Shown: positions 7,503 to 16,636 of the stretch, piece by piece
How the letters are laid out: every line of letters begins with the position of its first letter
How positions within the stretch are numbered: the first letter of the stretch is position 1
Assembly: GCA_026129525.1 (NCBI GenBank)
Contig: JAHCHW010000008.1
Location: forward strand, 116,790 to 180,789
Reading direction: 5' to 3'
Length of the DNA stretch: 64,000 bases
From: Chitinophagales bacterium
Lineage (GTDB): Bacteria; Bacteroidota; Bacteroidia; Chitinophagales; LD1
Notes under the pieces: model-generated
Seen by the model: only the letters and a program-made list of their open reading frames with translations
Database searches by the model: none
Told to the model about the DNA's origin: nothing
Position numbers and translations under genes: made by a program

Positions 7503-9536
7503 CTACCCTTCCCCCTTTTCCTTCAGCAGTTTTTGCATCGCCTGCATTTCATCGCGGTATTTGGCTGCGGTAAGGAAGTCGGTATCGCGCGAGGCTTCAA
7601 GCATTTTTTTACGGGTGGTTTCGATAGCCTTGTGCAGTTGCTCGGTGGTCATATACTGCATTACCGGCTCGGCAACCAACGACACTTCTTCTTCCTGTTC
7701 AATGTACACATCGGGCGAAAGGGCACGTATATCAAGCACGGATGTTTGCTTCATAATCTCCTCGCGCGATTTGAAAACTGTTTGAGGGGTAATACCATGC
7801 TCAGTGTTATACTTAATCTGCTTTTCGCGTCTGCGGTTGGTTTCATCAATAGTCATTTGCATGCTCGAGGTAATTTTATCGGCATACATTATCACCTTGC
7901 CGTTGGCATTGCGTGCTGCGCGTCCGCTTACCTGTATCAAACTTCTGCGGTTGCGGAGGAACCCTTCCTTATCGGCATCCAATATGGCTACTAACGAAAC
8001 TTCGGGCAAATCCAACCCTTCGCGCAACAAGTTTACGCCAATCAGCACATCGAATTTACCGAGCCGCAGGTCACGGATAATTTCAACACGGTCAAGCGTA
8101 TCCACCTCGCTGTGTATGTAACGGCAGCGGATGTTGAGGCGAGTAAGGTACTTGTTCAACTCTTCCGCCATGCGCTTGGTAAGCGTAGTTACCAACACGC
8201 GCTCTTTCATTTTTATGCGCTCGTCAATTTCTTCCAACAGGTCGTCCATTTGGTTAATACTGGGGCGCACTTCCACAGGCGGGTCGAGCAAACCGGTGGG
8301 GCGAACTATCTGTTCCACAAACACCCCGCCCGATTTTTCCAGTTCATAATCGCCCGGAGTGGCGCTTACATAAATTGCCTGATGTACCTTGGCTTCAAAC
8401 TCGTGAAAGTTCAGCGGGCGGTTATCCATTGCCGAAGGCAGGCGAAAACCGTATTCCACCAAATTTATTTTGCGCGAGCGGTCGCCACCGTACATGCCGC
8501 CCACCTGTGGTATAGTAACATGGCTTTCGTCCACCACCAACAAAAAATCATCAGGAAAATAATCGAGCAGGCAGTATGGGCGGGTGCCTTTAGCTCTGCG
8601 GTCTAAAAAGCGCGAGTAGTTTTCAATGCCGCTGCAGTAGCCCAGTTCGCGCATCATTTCCATATCAAATTCTACCCGCTCGCGCAGGCGTGCTGCTTCG
8701 GTATGTTTGCCTACACTTTTAAAATAGTTGAACTGCTCTTCCAATTCCAAACGTATTTCATCCATCACCTGATTCATTACATCCTTCGAAGTAACATACA
8801 GGTTAGCGGGAAAAATGGCTACGTTCTCCATTTTGCCCAGCCGCCTTCCGGTGCTGGGTTCAAAACTTTCTATCTCTTCAATTTCATCGCCAAAAAAGGT
8901 GATGCGGTATGCGTAGTCAACGTAGGGCAGGGCAATTTCCACCACATCGCCTTTAACGCGAAAAGTGCCGCGGTGCAGTTCGTTATCGCTGCGCGAATAG
9001 AGGCTATCCACCAAACTGTGCAGAAAAGCATTGCGCGAAATCACTAACCCGCGCGAAATGCGAATGATTCCATTTTCGTAATCAACCGGGTTACCCATAC
9101 CGTAAATGCACGACACGGATGCCACTACAATAATATCGCGTCTGCCCGAAAGCAGCGAAGCAGTGGTGCTTAGTCGCAGTTTGTCTATTTCTTCATTTAT
9201 AGAGAGGTCTTTTTCGATATACGTGCCCGATGAAACAATGTAAGCTTCGGGTTGGTAGTAGTCGTAGTACGAAACAAAATACTCTACGGCATTTTCAGGA
9301 AAGAACTGCTTGAACTCGCCATACAACTGCGACACTAATGTTTTGTTGTGCGAAAGAATAAGCGTAGGTTTTTGCACCTGCTGTATTACGTTGGCAATCG
9401 TAAACGTTTTGCCCGAACCGGTAACGCCTAACAGGGTTTGATGTTTATCGCCATGTTGCACGCCCTCCACCAACTGTTTAATGGCTTCCGGTTGGTCGCC
9501 CGAAGGTTGGTAGCGAGTAGTGAGTTTAAAATCCAT
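7503..9536 (-). CDS. uvrB: UvrABC system protein B
   Basis: The damage-verifying helicase subunit of nucleotide excision repair; it is loaded by UvrA and recruits UvrC. All family marks are present in 677 residues: Walker A GVTGSGKT at about 38-45, the damage-binding beta-hairpin YDYYQPEAY near 92-100, a DESH box in LLVVDESHVTIPQ near 337, helicase motif VI (QVSGRAARNANGK), and a C-terminal UVR domain (AAKYRDEMQAMQKLL) that contacts UvrC. The length is typical (E. coli is 673). It is transcribed alone, divergent from the ElaA-like gene. No SOS box was recognised. Confidence 0.98.
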   Translation of the reverse strand: MDFKLTTRYQPSGDQPEAIKQLVEGVQHGDKHQTLLGVTGSGKTFTIANVIQQVQKPTLILSHNKTLVSQLYGEFKQFFPENAVEYFVSYYDYYQPEAYIVSSGTYIEKDLSINEEIDKLRLSTTASLLSGRRDIIVVASVSCIYGMGNPVDYENGIIRISRGLVISRNAFLHSLVDSLYSRSDNELHRGTFRVKGDVVEIALPYVDYAYRITFFGDEIEEIESFEPSTGRRLGKMENVAIFPANLYVTSKDVMNQVMDEIRLELEEQFNYFKSVGKHTEAARLRERVEFDMEMMRELGYCSGIENYSRFLDRRAKGTRPYCLLDYFPDDFLLVVDESHVTIPQVGGMYGGDRSRKINLVEYGFRLPSAMDNRPLNFHEFEAKVHQAIYVSATPGDYELEKSGGVFVEQIVRPTGLLDPPVEVRPSINQMDDLLEEIDERIKMKERVLVTTLTKRMAEELNKYLTRLNIRCRYIHSEVDTLDRVEIIRDLRLGKFDVLIGVNLLREGLDLPEVSLVAILDADKEGFLRNRRSLIQVSGRAARNANGKVIMYADKITSSMQMTIDETNRRREKQIKYNTEHGITPQTVFKSREEIMKQTSVLDIRALSPDVYIEQEEEVSLVAEPVMQYMTTEQLHKAIETTRKKMLEASRDTDFLTAAKYRDEMQAMQKLLKEKGEG

Positions 9537-9633
9537 GGCTGCAAGATTACGTTTTCAATAGTAAATAGCCGCCAATGAATTTTGGTTTTCTTACTACCAT
9601 TTCATAGTTAGAAAATGTTGTTTCCTTCGCCTT

Positions 9634-10077
9634 ATGCTGCTGTGGCAACTTAAACCATTTACCCAACTAAGTGCTTCAGAACTTTACAACATTCTGCGCC
9701 TGCGGAACGAAGTGTTTGTGCTGGAACAAAACTGTCCCTATGTAGATACCGATGGCAAAGACATTTATTCGCACCACCTCTCCGGATTTTTTAAAGGAGA
9801 CTTAGCAGCTTATGCCCGCATTGTTCCTCCCGGAGTAAGTTATACCGAACCTTCTATTGGCAGAGTGGTTACTTCAGCAAAACACCGCAGAAACGGCTTT
9901 GGAAAAGAATTGATGCAGAAAGTCATTGAGGAAACAGAGAAACTGTATGGCACAGTTCCCATTCGCATAGGAGCACAGGCTTATCTCAAAAAGTTTTACG
10001 AAACATTCGGCTTTGAAGACATGAATGAACCTTATATGGAAGACGGCATTCCGCATTTGATAATGCTGCGGAAATAA
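9634..10077 (+). CDS. ElaA-like GNAT family N-acetyltransferase
   Basis: A 147-residue single-domain acetyltransferase that would use acetyl-CoA on an unknown substrate. LRNEVFVLEQNCPYVDTDG near the N-terminus is the ElaA signature, and VVTSAKHRRNGFGKELM contains the acetyl-CoA-binding R/Q-x-x-G-x-G/A loop. The C-terminal YLKKFYETFGF segment is the standard GNAT end. The start is the ATG at 9634, with no strong Shine-Dalgarno sequence. It diverges from uvrB and converges with the DUF4397 protein gene, with a hairpin terminator between the latter two. Confidence 0.9.
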   Translation: MLLWQLKPFTQLSASELYNILRLRNEVFVLEQNCPYVDTDGKDIYSHHLSGFFKGDLAAYARIVPPGVSYTEPSIGRVVTSAKHRRNGFGKELMQKVIEETEKLYGTVPIRIGAQAYLKKFYETFGFEDMNEPYMEDGIPHLIMLRK

Positions 10078-10102
10078 AAAAGCCGCCCCCTGCGGAGCGG
10101 CT
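10075..10102 (-). terminator. Rho-independent terminator of the DUF4397 protein gene
   Basis: On the minus strand AGCCGC...GCGGCT forms a 6-base-pair GC-rich stem with a 10-base loop, followed by a run of T's. It lies 30 bases after the minus-strand stop at 10132. It also overlaps the end of the convergent ElaA-like gene region, where the same stem could work in the other direction less well. Confidence 0.75.
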
Positions 10103-10131
10103 AAAACCCAAGACACGATGACAAAATTCTG

Positions 10132-12543
10132 TCAGCGATTTATTGCCAGTCGGCTTACGGTGGTTTTACCGTTCAGCGTAATTCCGGCTAAGTAAGTTCC
10201 GTTGCTCAACTCGCTCAGGTCGGCAGCAAATGTGTTGTTGCCGCCTGTGTAATCGTTCGCAAATTGCTTTACAGTTCTTCCGCTCAAATCGGTAATATGA
10301 ATGCTCACCAATCCTGTTTCAGTAGAATTGAAAGTAAAAATCACCATACCGTTGCTCGGGTTCGGAAACATGCTCAAGGAAATTTCTTCCGATACATTAC
10401 TAATGTTATTGAATGCAGGAAGGGCTATAAAGTTTCCACCTGTTGGCAGTGCTAAAAACAATCCGAAAGCAGCCCCGTTGTTGTTAAGCGAAGGCGTAAG
10501 AAAGCCCGATGCCAATACCACACCGCTTCCGCCTTTCAGGGCAGTAACATCGGCTGTGTAGGTTGCCAGTGTAACCATGCCGGTGTTATCCTGTATTTGC
10601 AGATTGTACGAAGCCGGGTCAACCGCAATGTACGAAGTGTTGTCGCCATAAGCGGCATTATCAACTATGGTTGGTCCGCCTGCTACTTTCACATCTACCG
10701 TAGGCGCATCGGTTACTCCGTGAAACACCATCAACTCTACTTTGTTGGTATCGGCTGCGGCTGTTTGTGCGTTGCCTATGGCTTTCAGTTCGAAAGCAAT
10801 GTTTTTACTGTCGGGGTTTGGTGCAAAACTACTGCCTACAACTCCCGAAGCTATGACCACATACTTACCATTGGCAGCTAAGTTTATTCCGTTGAAAGTA
10901 ACCAGTGCATCAGCCACCGTTGTGCTGTTGGGCGGTGCCACGGCAATGCTGTGGTCAACACCGGCTAACAGGTTAATGAAAGGAGTTCCGGTTCTGAAAG
11001 CAAAATCATCAATGGCTTTTGCTCCGTCAATATAAACATCAACACTGGCAGCGGCAGGGTCGGCACAGTTATGCAACACCTGCACCATTGCATTTTGCTG
11101 AATGGGTAATTGAACAACTGTTCCGTTCGCTAAAGCCGCAAATAATCCGAAACCGGGTCCGTTGTTGTTTAGCACAGGAGCAAAAAATCCGGAAGCAAAT
11201 ACTACGGCTGCTCCACCGTCCAAACCGGTAAGGTCGGCAACATAGCGCGCAGCCGGATTGGTTCCTCCGGTTGCATAAATATCTATCGGATACCAGGTAG
11301 GGTTTACTTCAATATAACCGGTGGCATCGCCAAAGCGGGCATTGGTAGCCAGTGTAGGTCCATTGGTAACTTTTACATCCACACCGGGCGCATCGGTTAC
11401 TCCATGAAAAATGGCAAAATCAACTTTGCCGCTGTTGGCTGCGGCAGTTTGTGCGTTGGCAATAACTTTTAAATCGAAAGCAGTACTGAGTCCATCGGGG
11501 TTGGCGGCAAAACCACTGCCTACCACGCCTGAAGCCACCACTACATAATTTTCGTTGGCAGTAAGATTGATGTTATTGAAGGTAACAATGGCATCGGCAA
11601 CACTTGTACTGTTAGATGCAGCTATCGCAATGCTGTGGTCAACACCTGCCAGCAATTGAATGAAAGGAGTAGCCGTTCTGAAATTAAAATTGTCTAACGC
11701 TTTTGCTCCGTCAATGTACACATCAACCGATGATGCAGCCGGGTCGGCACAGTTGTGAATTACCTGTACGTTGGCAAACTGCTGAACGGGCAACTGCACT
11801 ACAGTTCCGTTGGCAAGTGCAGCAAACAATCCGAATGCGGGACCACTGTTATTCAATGCCGGAACAAAAAATCCGGAAGCAAATACTACTGCTGCTCCAT
11901 CAGCCAATCCCGACAAATCAGCCACATAACGTACCACCGGATTTGTTCCGCCTGTGGCATAAATATCTATCGGGTACCAAGTGGGGGCTACACCAATGTA
12001 TGAGGTAGCATCGCCAAAGCGGGCGTTGGTTGCAAGCGTAGGTCCACCGGTAACTTTTACATCTACTCCGGGCGCATCAGTTACTCCATGAAAAATGGTA
12101 AAGTCAACTTCTCCTGAATTGGCAGAAGCGGTTTGTGCGGAAGCAATCACCTTCAGGTCGAAAGCAATGCTGCGTCCATCGGGATTGGCGGAAAAACCGG
12201 TGCCCACCACGCCCGAGGCAACCACCACATAGTTTTCACCGGCAGTTAAAGGTCCGAGCGTAAAACTTTTAATGGTATCGTTTACCGAAGCGGAGCTGGC
12301 TGGAGCAACGCCCACCTCCAGCGCCACACCCGAAGGCACAGGCAAAAAGCCGGTAGCCGTGCGGAAGGCAAAATTGTTGAGGGTAAGCGTACCGTTTACA
12401 TATACATCAACGGAAGCGGCAGCAGGGTCGGCACAATTGTGTATTACCTGCACATTAGCTGTTTGCGCCAAAGCAGTGGCGGATATGCCTGCAAAGGCAA
12501 CCACACCAAGGGCAATTTGTTGGAAGAACTTTCTCATAGTCAT
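10132..12543 (-). CDS. Secreted protein with three tandem DUF4397 double-repeats and T9SS type A tail
   Basis: An 803-residue exported protein. A signal peptide (LGVVAFAGISATALAQ) ends near residue 27. Three copies of a unit of about 228 residues follow (about 29-256, 257-484, 485-710), each starting with VQVIHNCADPAA and having a second half with FHGVTDAPGVDVKV. Both halves look like DUF4397 folds, giving six in all. The last 80 residues (SMFPNPSNGMVIFTFN ... GTYLAGITLNGKT) are a T9SS type A sorting domain, so the protein is probably moved across the outer membrane and anchored or released. The function of DUF4397 is not known. Two in-frame ATGs lie six bases apart (12543 and 12537). The repeats are also clear at DNA level. 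Confidence 0.9.
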   Translation of the reverse strand: MTMRKFFQQIALGVVAFAGISATALAQTANVQVIHNCADPAAASVDVYVNGTLTLNNFAFRTATGFLPVPSGVALEVGVAPASSASVNDTIKSFTLGPLTAGENYVVVASGVVGTGFSANPDGRSIAFDLKVIASAQTASANSGEVDFTIFHGVTDAPGVDVKVTGGPTLATNARFGDATSYIGVAPTWYPIDIYATGGTNPVVRYVADLSGLADGAAVVFASGFFVPALNNSGPAFGLFAALANGTVVQLPVQQFANVQVIHNCADPAASSVDVYIDGAKALDNFNFRTATPFIQLLAGVDHSIAIAASNSTSVADAIVTFNNINLTANENYVVVASGVVGSGFAANPDGLSTAFDLKVIANAQTAAANSGKVDFAIFHGVTDAPGVDVKVTNGPTLATNARFGDATGYIEVNPTWYPIDIYATGGTNPAARYVADLTGLDGGAAVVFASGFFAPVLNNNGPGFGLFAALANGTVVQLPIQQNAMVQVLHNCADPAAASVDVYIDGAKAIDDFAFRTGTPFINLLAGVDHSIAVAPPNSTTVADALVTFNGINLAANGKYVVIASGVVGSSFAPNPDSKNIAFELKAIGNAQTAAADTNKVELMVFHGVTDAPTVDVKVAGGPTIVDNAAYGDNTSYIAVDPASYNLQIQDNTGMVTLATYTADVTALKGGSGVVLASGFLTPSLNNNGAAFGLFLALPTGGNFIALPAFNNISNVSEEISLSMFPNPSNGMVIFTFNSTETGLVSIHITDLSGRTVKQFANDYTGGNNTFAADLSELSNGTYLAGITLNGKTTVSRLAINR
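10400..12460. repeat. Three tandem DNA repeats of about 684 bp
   Basis: The coding repeats of the DUF4397 protein are conserved in nucleotide sequence. For example, the stretch encoding the HNCADPAA motif recurs near 11060, 11750 and 12430 with small differences. Unit length is about 684 bases. Such repeats may recombine and change copy number. Confidence 0.7.
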
Positions 12544-12756
12544 CTGTTTTGTTTAACGAATTAGTTACAAACCTTAAACAGCGCTTTTCCGGAAAGGTTC
12601 GCGGTGAAATGAAAAAAAGTGTAAAAAGTGCTTGGAGTGCTTAACAAAACGGATGATGCGTTAACACTCGCCAATTGTCATTTTTCTGTCATTTTTTATG
12701 CAGGCAGGAAATACATGAAAGAAAGTTGTGTAGCTTTCAGGTGTAAACTCAATAGT

Positions 12757-15114
12757 ATGAAAATATTTCGCCCCGCTGTTTGTTTGCTTGCCCTTTACTT
12801 GTTGCTTAACGCCTACCTTAAAGCGCAATGGGTAAGCATACCCGATAACAATTTTGCAACCTGGCTTGATACAAGTGGCTATAGCCAATGCTTGCATGGC
12901 AACAACACCGTAGGCTGGCAATTGGATACTACTTGCCCGGCTGTGGTAGGGGCAACTACAATCAATTGTAGCAATAAGAACATTCACGACCTCACGGGCA
13001 TTCAGTATTTCGATAATCTAACGGGGTTAAATTGTGAGTATAATCAGTTAACCGGCATGCCCGAGTTGCCGGATGGATTAATCTATTTGTATTGCCAACA
13101 TAACCAGTTAACCGGCTTACCCACACTGCCAATTGGTTTAACATATTTGATTTGTTACTCCAACCAGCTAACTGCATTACCCGGCTTGCCTGATAGTTTA
13201 CTTGAGTTGAATTGTCATACGAATCAACTTTCCGCTTTACCCACATTGCCAGCCGGGTTAATCTATTTGTATTGTGGTGGCAATCAACTAACATCTCTTC
13301 CCAACCTGTCCGCTAGTTTGATTCATTTGTATTGTGACTATAATCAACTGAATTCTTTGCCCAATCTTCCGGGAACTTTATTCGAGCTATTTTGCCAGGG
13401 CAATCAACTAACATATTTACCTAACTTGCCGATAAGTTTAAGCGACCTAAATTGTAGCTATAATCAGTTGTCAACAATACCGGCACTACCTGATAGTTTA
13501 AGGTGGCTCCATTGTAATGATAACCAACTCACAATTCTACCTCAACTACCCGATACACTTTATTACTTTTTTTGCTCCAACAATCCCAACCTTCATTGCC
13601 TGCCTAAACTAAATACCATCAGATTTTTTGAATTTTACAACACCGGAATTACTTGCTTACCCAACATCCCCCAAGGAATTTTATCCAGTACGCCTCCGCT
13701 GAATACGGTAGAACTTTGCGAAGGTGTGAATGCCAATAACTGCCCTGTTTTCTGGAATATAAGCGGCAATGAATTCTTTGACAAAAACCACAACTGTATA
13801 AAAGATACAGGGGAGAACCATGTAAGTAATATAAAGGTGCAATTGTTCAGTGGTGGCATATTGTTTAAAGAAATGCTTGCAGGATATGGTTTGTATTCTT
13901 TCGTAACCGAAACATACGGAACCTTTGCTGTAAGTATTGATAATACTGGTTTGCCCTTTGCCGTTACATGCCCCGCTAACAATATATGGCACGAAACTAT
14001 TACTGCCATTGACTCTCTGCATAGTGACAGAAACTTTGGTTTGGAGTGCAAACCCGGAGTTGATTTAGCAGCATGGAGTATTATGGGCGGTTTTGTTCCT
14101 GCAAATACCCGGCAGGTATCTATTTCAGCCGGTGATGCATCCAACTTCTACAACGCCCACTGCGCTACAGGAGTTAGCGGCAGTGTGGTGCTTACGTTTA
14201 CCGGCCCCGTGCAGTTTGTAAGCGCTGCACAAAATGCACTTACGCCTACCGTAAATGGCAACACGCTTACATGGAGCATTGCCAATTTTGGCAATGTGAA
14301 CTTCTTTACCGACTTCAACATTGTAATGCACACCGATACTTTTGCTCAAATAGGTCAGCAGGTTTGCTTTACCTTAACGGTGAACCCTATTTCGGGCGAT
14401 AACAACCCCGCCAACAATGTGCTTACCCATTGTTTTACCGTAGTTGCCAGTTTCGACCCGAACGATAAGCAGGTTTACCCCATTAGTGATATTGATACCA
14501 CGCAAAAAGAACTGACTTACACTATCCGCTTTCAAAACACCGGCACTGCCGAAGCGCAGCACATTTACATTTCTGATACCTTAGATAATAATATTGATGT
14601 TTCCACCTTTCAACTGCTTGCTTACAGCCACCAACCTATGGTGCAGATAAAAGAGAATGCCGTGCGCTTCAACTTCCCCAACATTAACCTGCCCGACAGC
14701 AACACCAACGAGCCTGCATCGCATGGCTATGTGCAATACAAAGTAAAACTCAAAAACAACCTGTCCATCGGCACACAAATACGCAACACCGCTTACATCT
14801 ATTTTGATTTTAATGAGCCGGTTATTACCAACACAACTACCAATACTATCAGCATCAACACGGCTATTACTAAACTGAATACTGCTGCCGCTTACTTTAC
14901 ACTGTTCCCCAACCCAACCAACGGCACCGTTACCATCAGTATTCCCAAAAACCTGATAGGTAATACAGCAACTGTAAGTGACATGACGGGAAGAGTAGCA
15001 GCGGCTGTTAATCTGACAACCGGAAACTGTCAATTGAAAACCGAAAACTTTACTAGCGGTATTTACTTTGTTACCATAGGCAACGCTACGCAGAAACTCA
15101 TCATCTGTAAGTAA
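12757..15114 (+). CDS. Secreted leucine-rich-repeat protein with DUF7619-like domain and T9SS type A tail
   Basis: I start the gene at the ATG at 12757, which gives a normal signal peptide (VCLLALYLLLNAYLKAQ); the frame is open to 12628 but the extra 43 residues do not look like an export signal. The mature protein has nine near-identical 20-residue leucine-rich repeats of the form C-x-x-NQLTxLPxLPxxLxxL, of the IpaH/YopM-like short type, each beginning with Cys. Next comes an SdrD/Cna-B-like module (GNEFFDKNHNCIKDTGEN), then an Ig-like conserved Bacteroidota domain (SFDPNDKQVYPISDID, IRNTAYIYFDFNEPVITNT; I believe DUF7619), then a type A sorting tail (FPNPTNGTVTISIP). A surface-binding role is inferred. 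The M23 peptidase gene follows 6 bases later. Confidence 0.88.
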   Translation: MKIFRPAVCLLALYLLLNAYLKAQWVSIPDNNFATWLDTSGYSQCLHGNNTVGWQLDTTCPAVVGATTINCSNKNIHDLTGIQYFDNLTGLNCEYNQLTGMPELPDGLIYLYCQHNQLTGLPTLPIGLTYLICYSNQLTALPGLPDSLLELNCHTNQLSALPTLPAGLIYLYCGGNQLTSLPNLSASLIHLYCDYNQLNSLPNLPGTLFELFCQGNQLTYLPNLPISLSDLNCSYNQLSTIPALPDSLRWLHCNDNQLTILPQLPDTLYYFFCSNNPNLHCLPKLNTIRFFEFYNTGITCLPNIPQGILSSTPPLNTVELCEGVNANNCPVFWNISGNEFFDKNHNCIKDTGENHVSNIKVQLFSGGILFKEMLAGYGLYSFVTETYGTFAVSIDNTGLPFAVTCPANNIWHETITAIDSLHSDRNFGLECKPGVDLAAWSIMGGFVPANTRQVSISAGDASNFYNAHCATGVSGSVVLTFTGPVQFVSAAQNALTPTVNGNTLTWSIANFGNVNFFTDFNIVMHTDTFAQIGQQVCFTLTVNPISGDNNPANNVLTHCFTVVASFDPNDKQVYPISDIDTTQKELTYTIRFQNTGTAEAQHIYISDTLDNNIDVSTFQLLAYSHQPMVQIKENAVRFNFPNINLPDSNTNEPASHGYVQYKVKLKNNLSIGTQIRNTAYIYFDFNEPVITNTTTNTISINTAITKLNTAAAYFTLFPNPTNGTVTISIPKNLIGNTATVSDMTGRVAAAVNLTTGNCQLKTENFTSGIYFVTIGNATQKLIICK
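13020..13590 (+). repeat. Tandem 60-bp repeats encoding the leucine-rich repeats
   Basis: Nine consecutive 60-base units, each coding for Cys-x-x-Asn-Gln-Leu plus Leu-Pro steps. TAATCAGTT/CAATCAACT-type sequence recurs once per unit. The regularity suggests growth by unequal crossing-over. Confidence 0.75.
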
Positions 15115-15120
15115 ACGATT

Positions 15121-16521
15121 ATGCACTTACCTCGCCTTGTACTTTTACTGTTGCTTCACTTATTCTTCTTCCAAGTTCAATCGCAAATCCCAGAGTTAAG
15201 CGTAGAAGGCGGAGATTATCCTATTGAGAGCAACCATGCGGCAAATCCTTGTATAACTTCAGCAGAATATGAGTTTTTGGAACAGCGGTGTGCCGAGAAT
15301 CTAAAACTGCTTGGTTTACCCCATGTGGAGCAACGCAGCACCAATACCACAACGCTCGGCTGGCCACTACGGTCGGCTGCCGGTGTAACCGATTGCGGCA
15401 TGTACACCATCAGCGCTTATGTGGATCAAAACCCGACAAGCGGTACAGTTGCCGACTGGAACTGTGGCAGCAATACCTACGATGGGCATAGAGGAACTGA
15501 CATTGCCATTACGCCCTATCCGTATTACAAAATGGACCACAACGAAGTGGAAGTTGTAGCGGCTACAGCAGGTACCATCCTTTACAAAAGCGATGGGCAT
15601 TTCGATAAATACTGCGCCACCAATACCGACACGGCTAACTATATTGTTATCCGCCATGCCGATGGCTCACAGGCAAACTACTTTCATCTAAAGAAAAATT
15701 CTCTTACCGCTAAAACGGTTGGACAAACGGTAGTAGCCGGTGAATATTTGGGTGTGGTGGGGAGTTCCGGAAATTCATCGGGACCGCATTTGCATTTTGA
15801 AGTTTGGAATGGCAGCACTGTGGCTACTCTAAATGACCCTTTTGCCGGAAACTGCAACACACTTAACGGGACTTCGTGGTGGGCGACACAAAAGCCCTAT
15901 ACAGACCCTGCAGCAATAAAAGTTTCGGTAAACACCACCGATGCGGTTATTCCGGCATGTCCGGCTACCGAAACTCCAAACGAAAGCAATTCGTTTACTG
16001 TGCCTTTTCAGGGTGCTGGCCTGCCGGTCGGTTATGCCAAGTTTTATTTGTTTATGCGTAACGAAACTTCGGGACTAACAGCTAGTCTTAGTATTTTGAA
16101 TCCCGACAATACCGTATTCAACAGTTGGACATACACAAGCACTGCCACTTACAAAGCAGGCACGCGCTCCTTTTCAAAATTGTTGCCTACTGCTCCCGGC
16201 ACTTATACATTTAAAGCTGTTTACAACGGAACCGAGTGCTCCACCGCTTTCAATATTCTATCTGCTACTGATATTTCAATTATACCCTACTCATCTTCTG
16301 CAATCTATCTTTATCCCAATCCAGCCAACGGCACCGTTACCATCCGTATTCCCGACAACCTGATAGGCAGCACGGCAACTGTAATTGACATAATGGGACT
16401 AGTAGTATTGAAATCCGAAATCACTACTTCGAAATCCGAGATTAGTACCACGGGTTTGAGCAGCGGGGTTTACTTTGTAACCGTTGGTAACAGCACGCAA
16501 AAGTTGGTTATAGCCAAGTAA
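15121..16521 (+). CDS. M23-family metallopeptidase with T9SS type A tail
   Basis: A predicted secreted zinc endopeptidase of the LytM/lysostaphin type, which usually cleaves peptide cross-bridges in peptidoglycan. A signal peptide (LLLLLHLFFFQVQSQ) is clear. The zinc-binding residues are His123 and Asp127 (DGHRGTDIAI) and His226 in PHLHFE (224-228). SSGNSSGPHLHFEVW is the core motif. An Ig-like region follows, then a type A sorting tail (YPNPANGTVTIRIP). That tail is very close in DNA to the tail of the preceding LRR protein gene, which ends 6 bases upstream, so the two genes form one unit. The target could be the cell's own wall, prey bacteria or a secreted protein. Confidence 0.9.
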   Translation: MHLPRLVLLLLLHLFFFQVQSQIPELSVEGGDYPIESNHAANPCITSAEYEFLEQRCAENLKLLGLPHVEQRSTNTTTLGWPLRSAAGVTDCGMYTISAYVDQNPTSGTVADWNCGSNTYDGHRGTDIAITPYPYYKMDHNEVEVVAATAGTILYKSDGHFDKYCATNTDTANYIVIRHADGSQANYFHLKKNSLTAKTVGQTVVAGEYLGVVGSSGNSSGPHLHFEVWNGSTVATLNDPFAGNCNTLNGTSWWATQKPYTDPAAIKVSVNTTDAVIPACPATETPNESNSFTVPFQGAGLPVGYAKFYLFMRNETSGLTASLSILNPDNTVFNSWTYTSTATYKAGTRSFSKLLPTAPGTYTFKAVYNGTECSTAFNILSATDISIIPYSSSAIYLYPNPANGTVTIRIPDNLIGSTATVIDIMGLVVLKSEITTSKSEISTTGLSSGVYFVTVGNSTQKLVIAK

Positions 16522-16636
16522 ATGGTAAGCGCTAAATACTCATAACAATGTAGCAGTTTCACTAATCGCAACCTGACCACCGTCATTACTACATTGGATT
16601 TTGTTTTACCTATCTTCACCACCGTAATTTTACACT

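Noticed and set aside
7481..7511. GGTAG/CTACC hairpin near the end of uvrB as terminator
   Set aside because: Stem of only five base pairs with a long loop and no clear T tract.
14581..15126. 181-codon reverse frame over the LRR gene tail
   Set aside because: Antisense shadow of the sorting-tail region.
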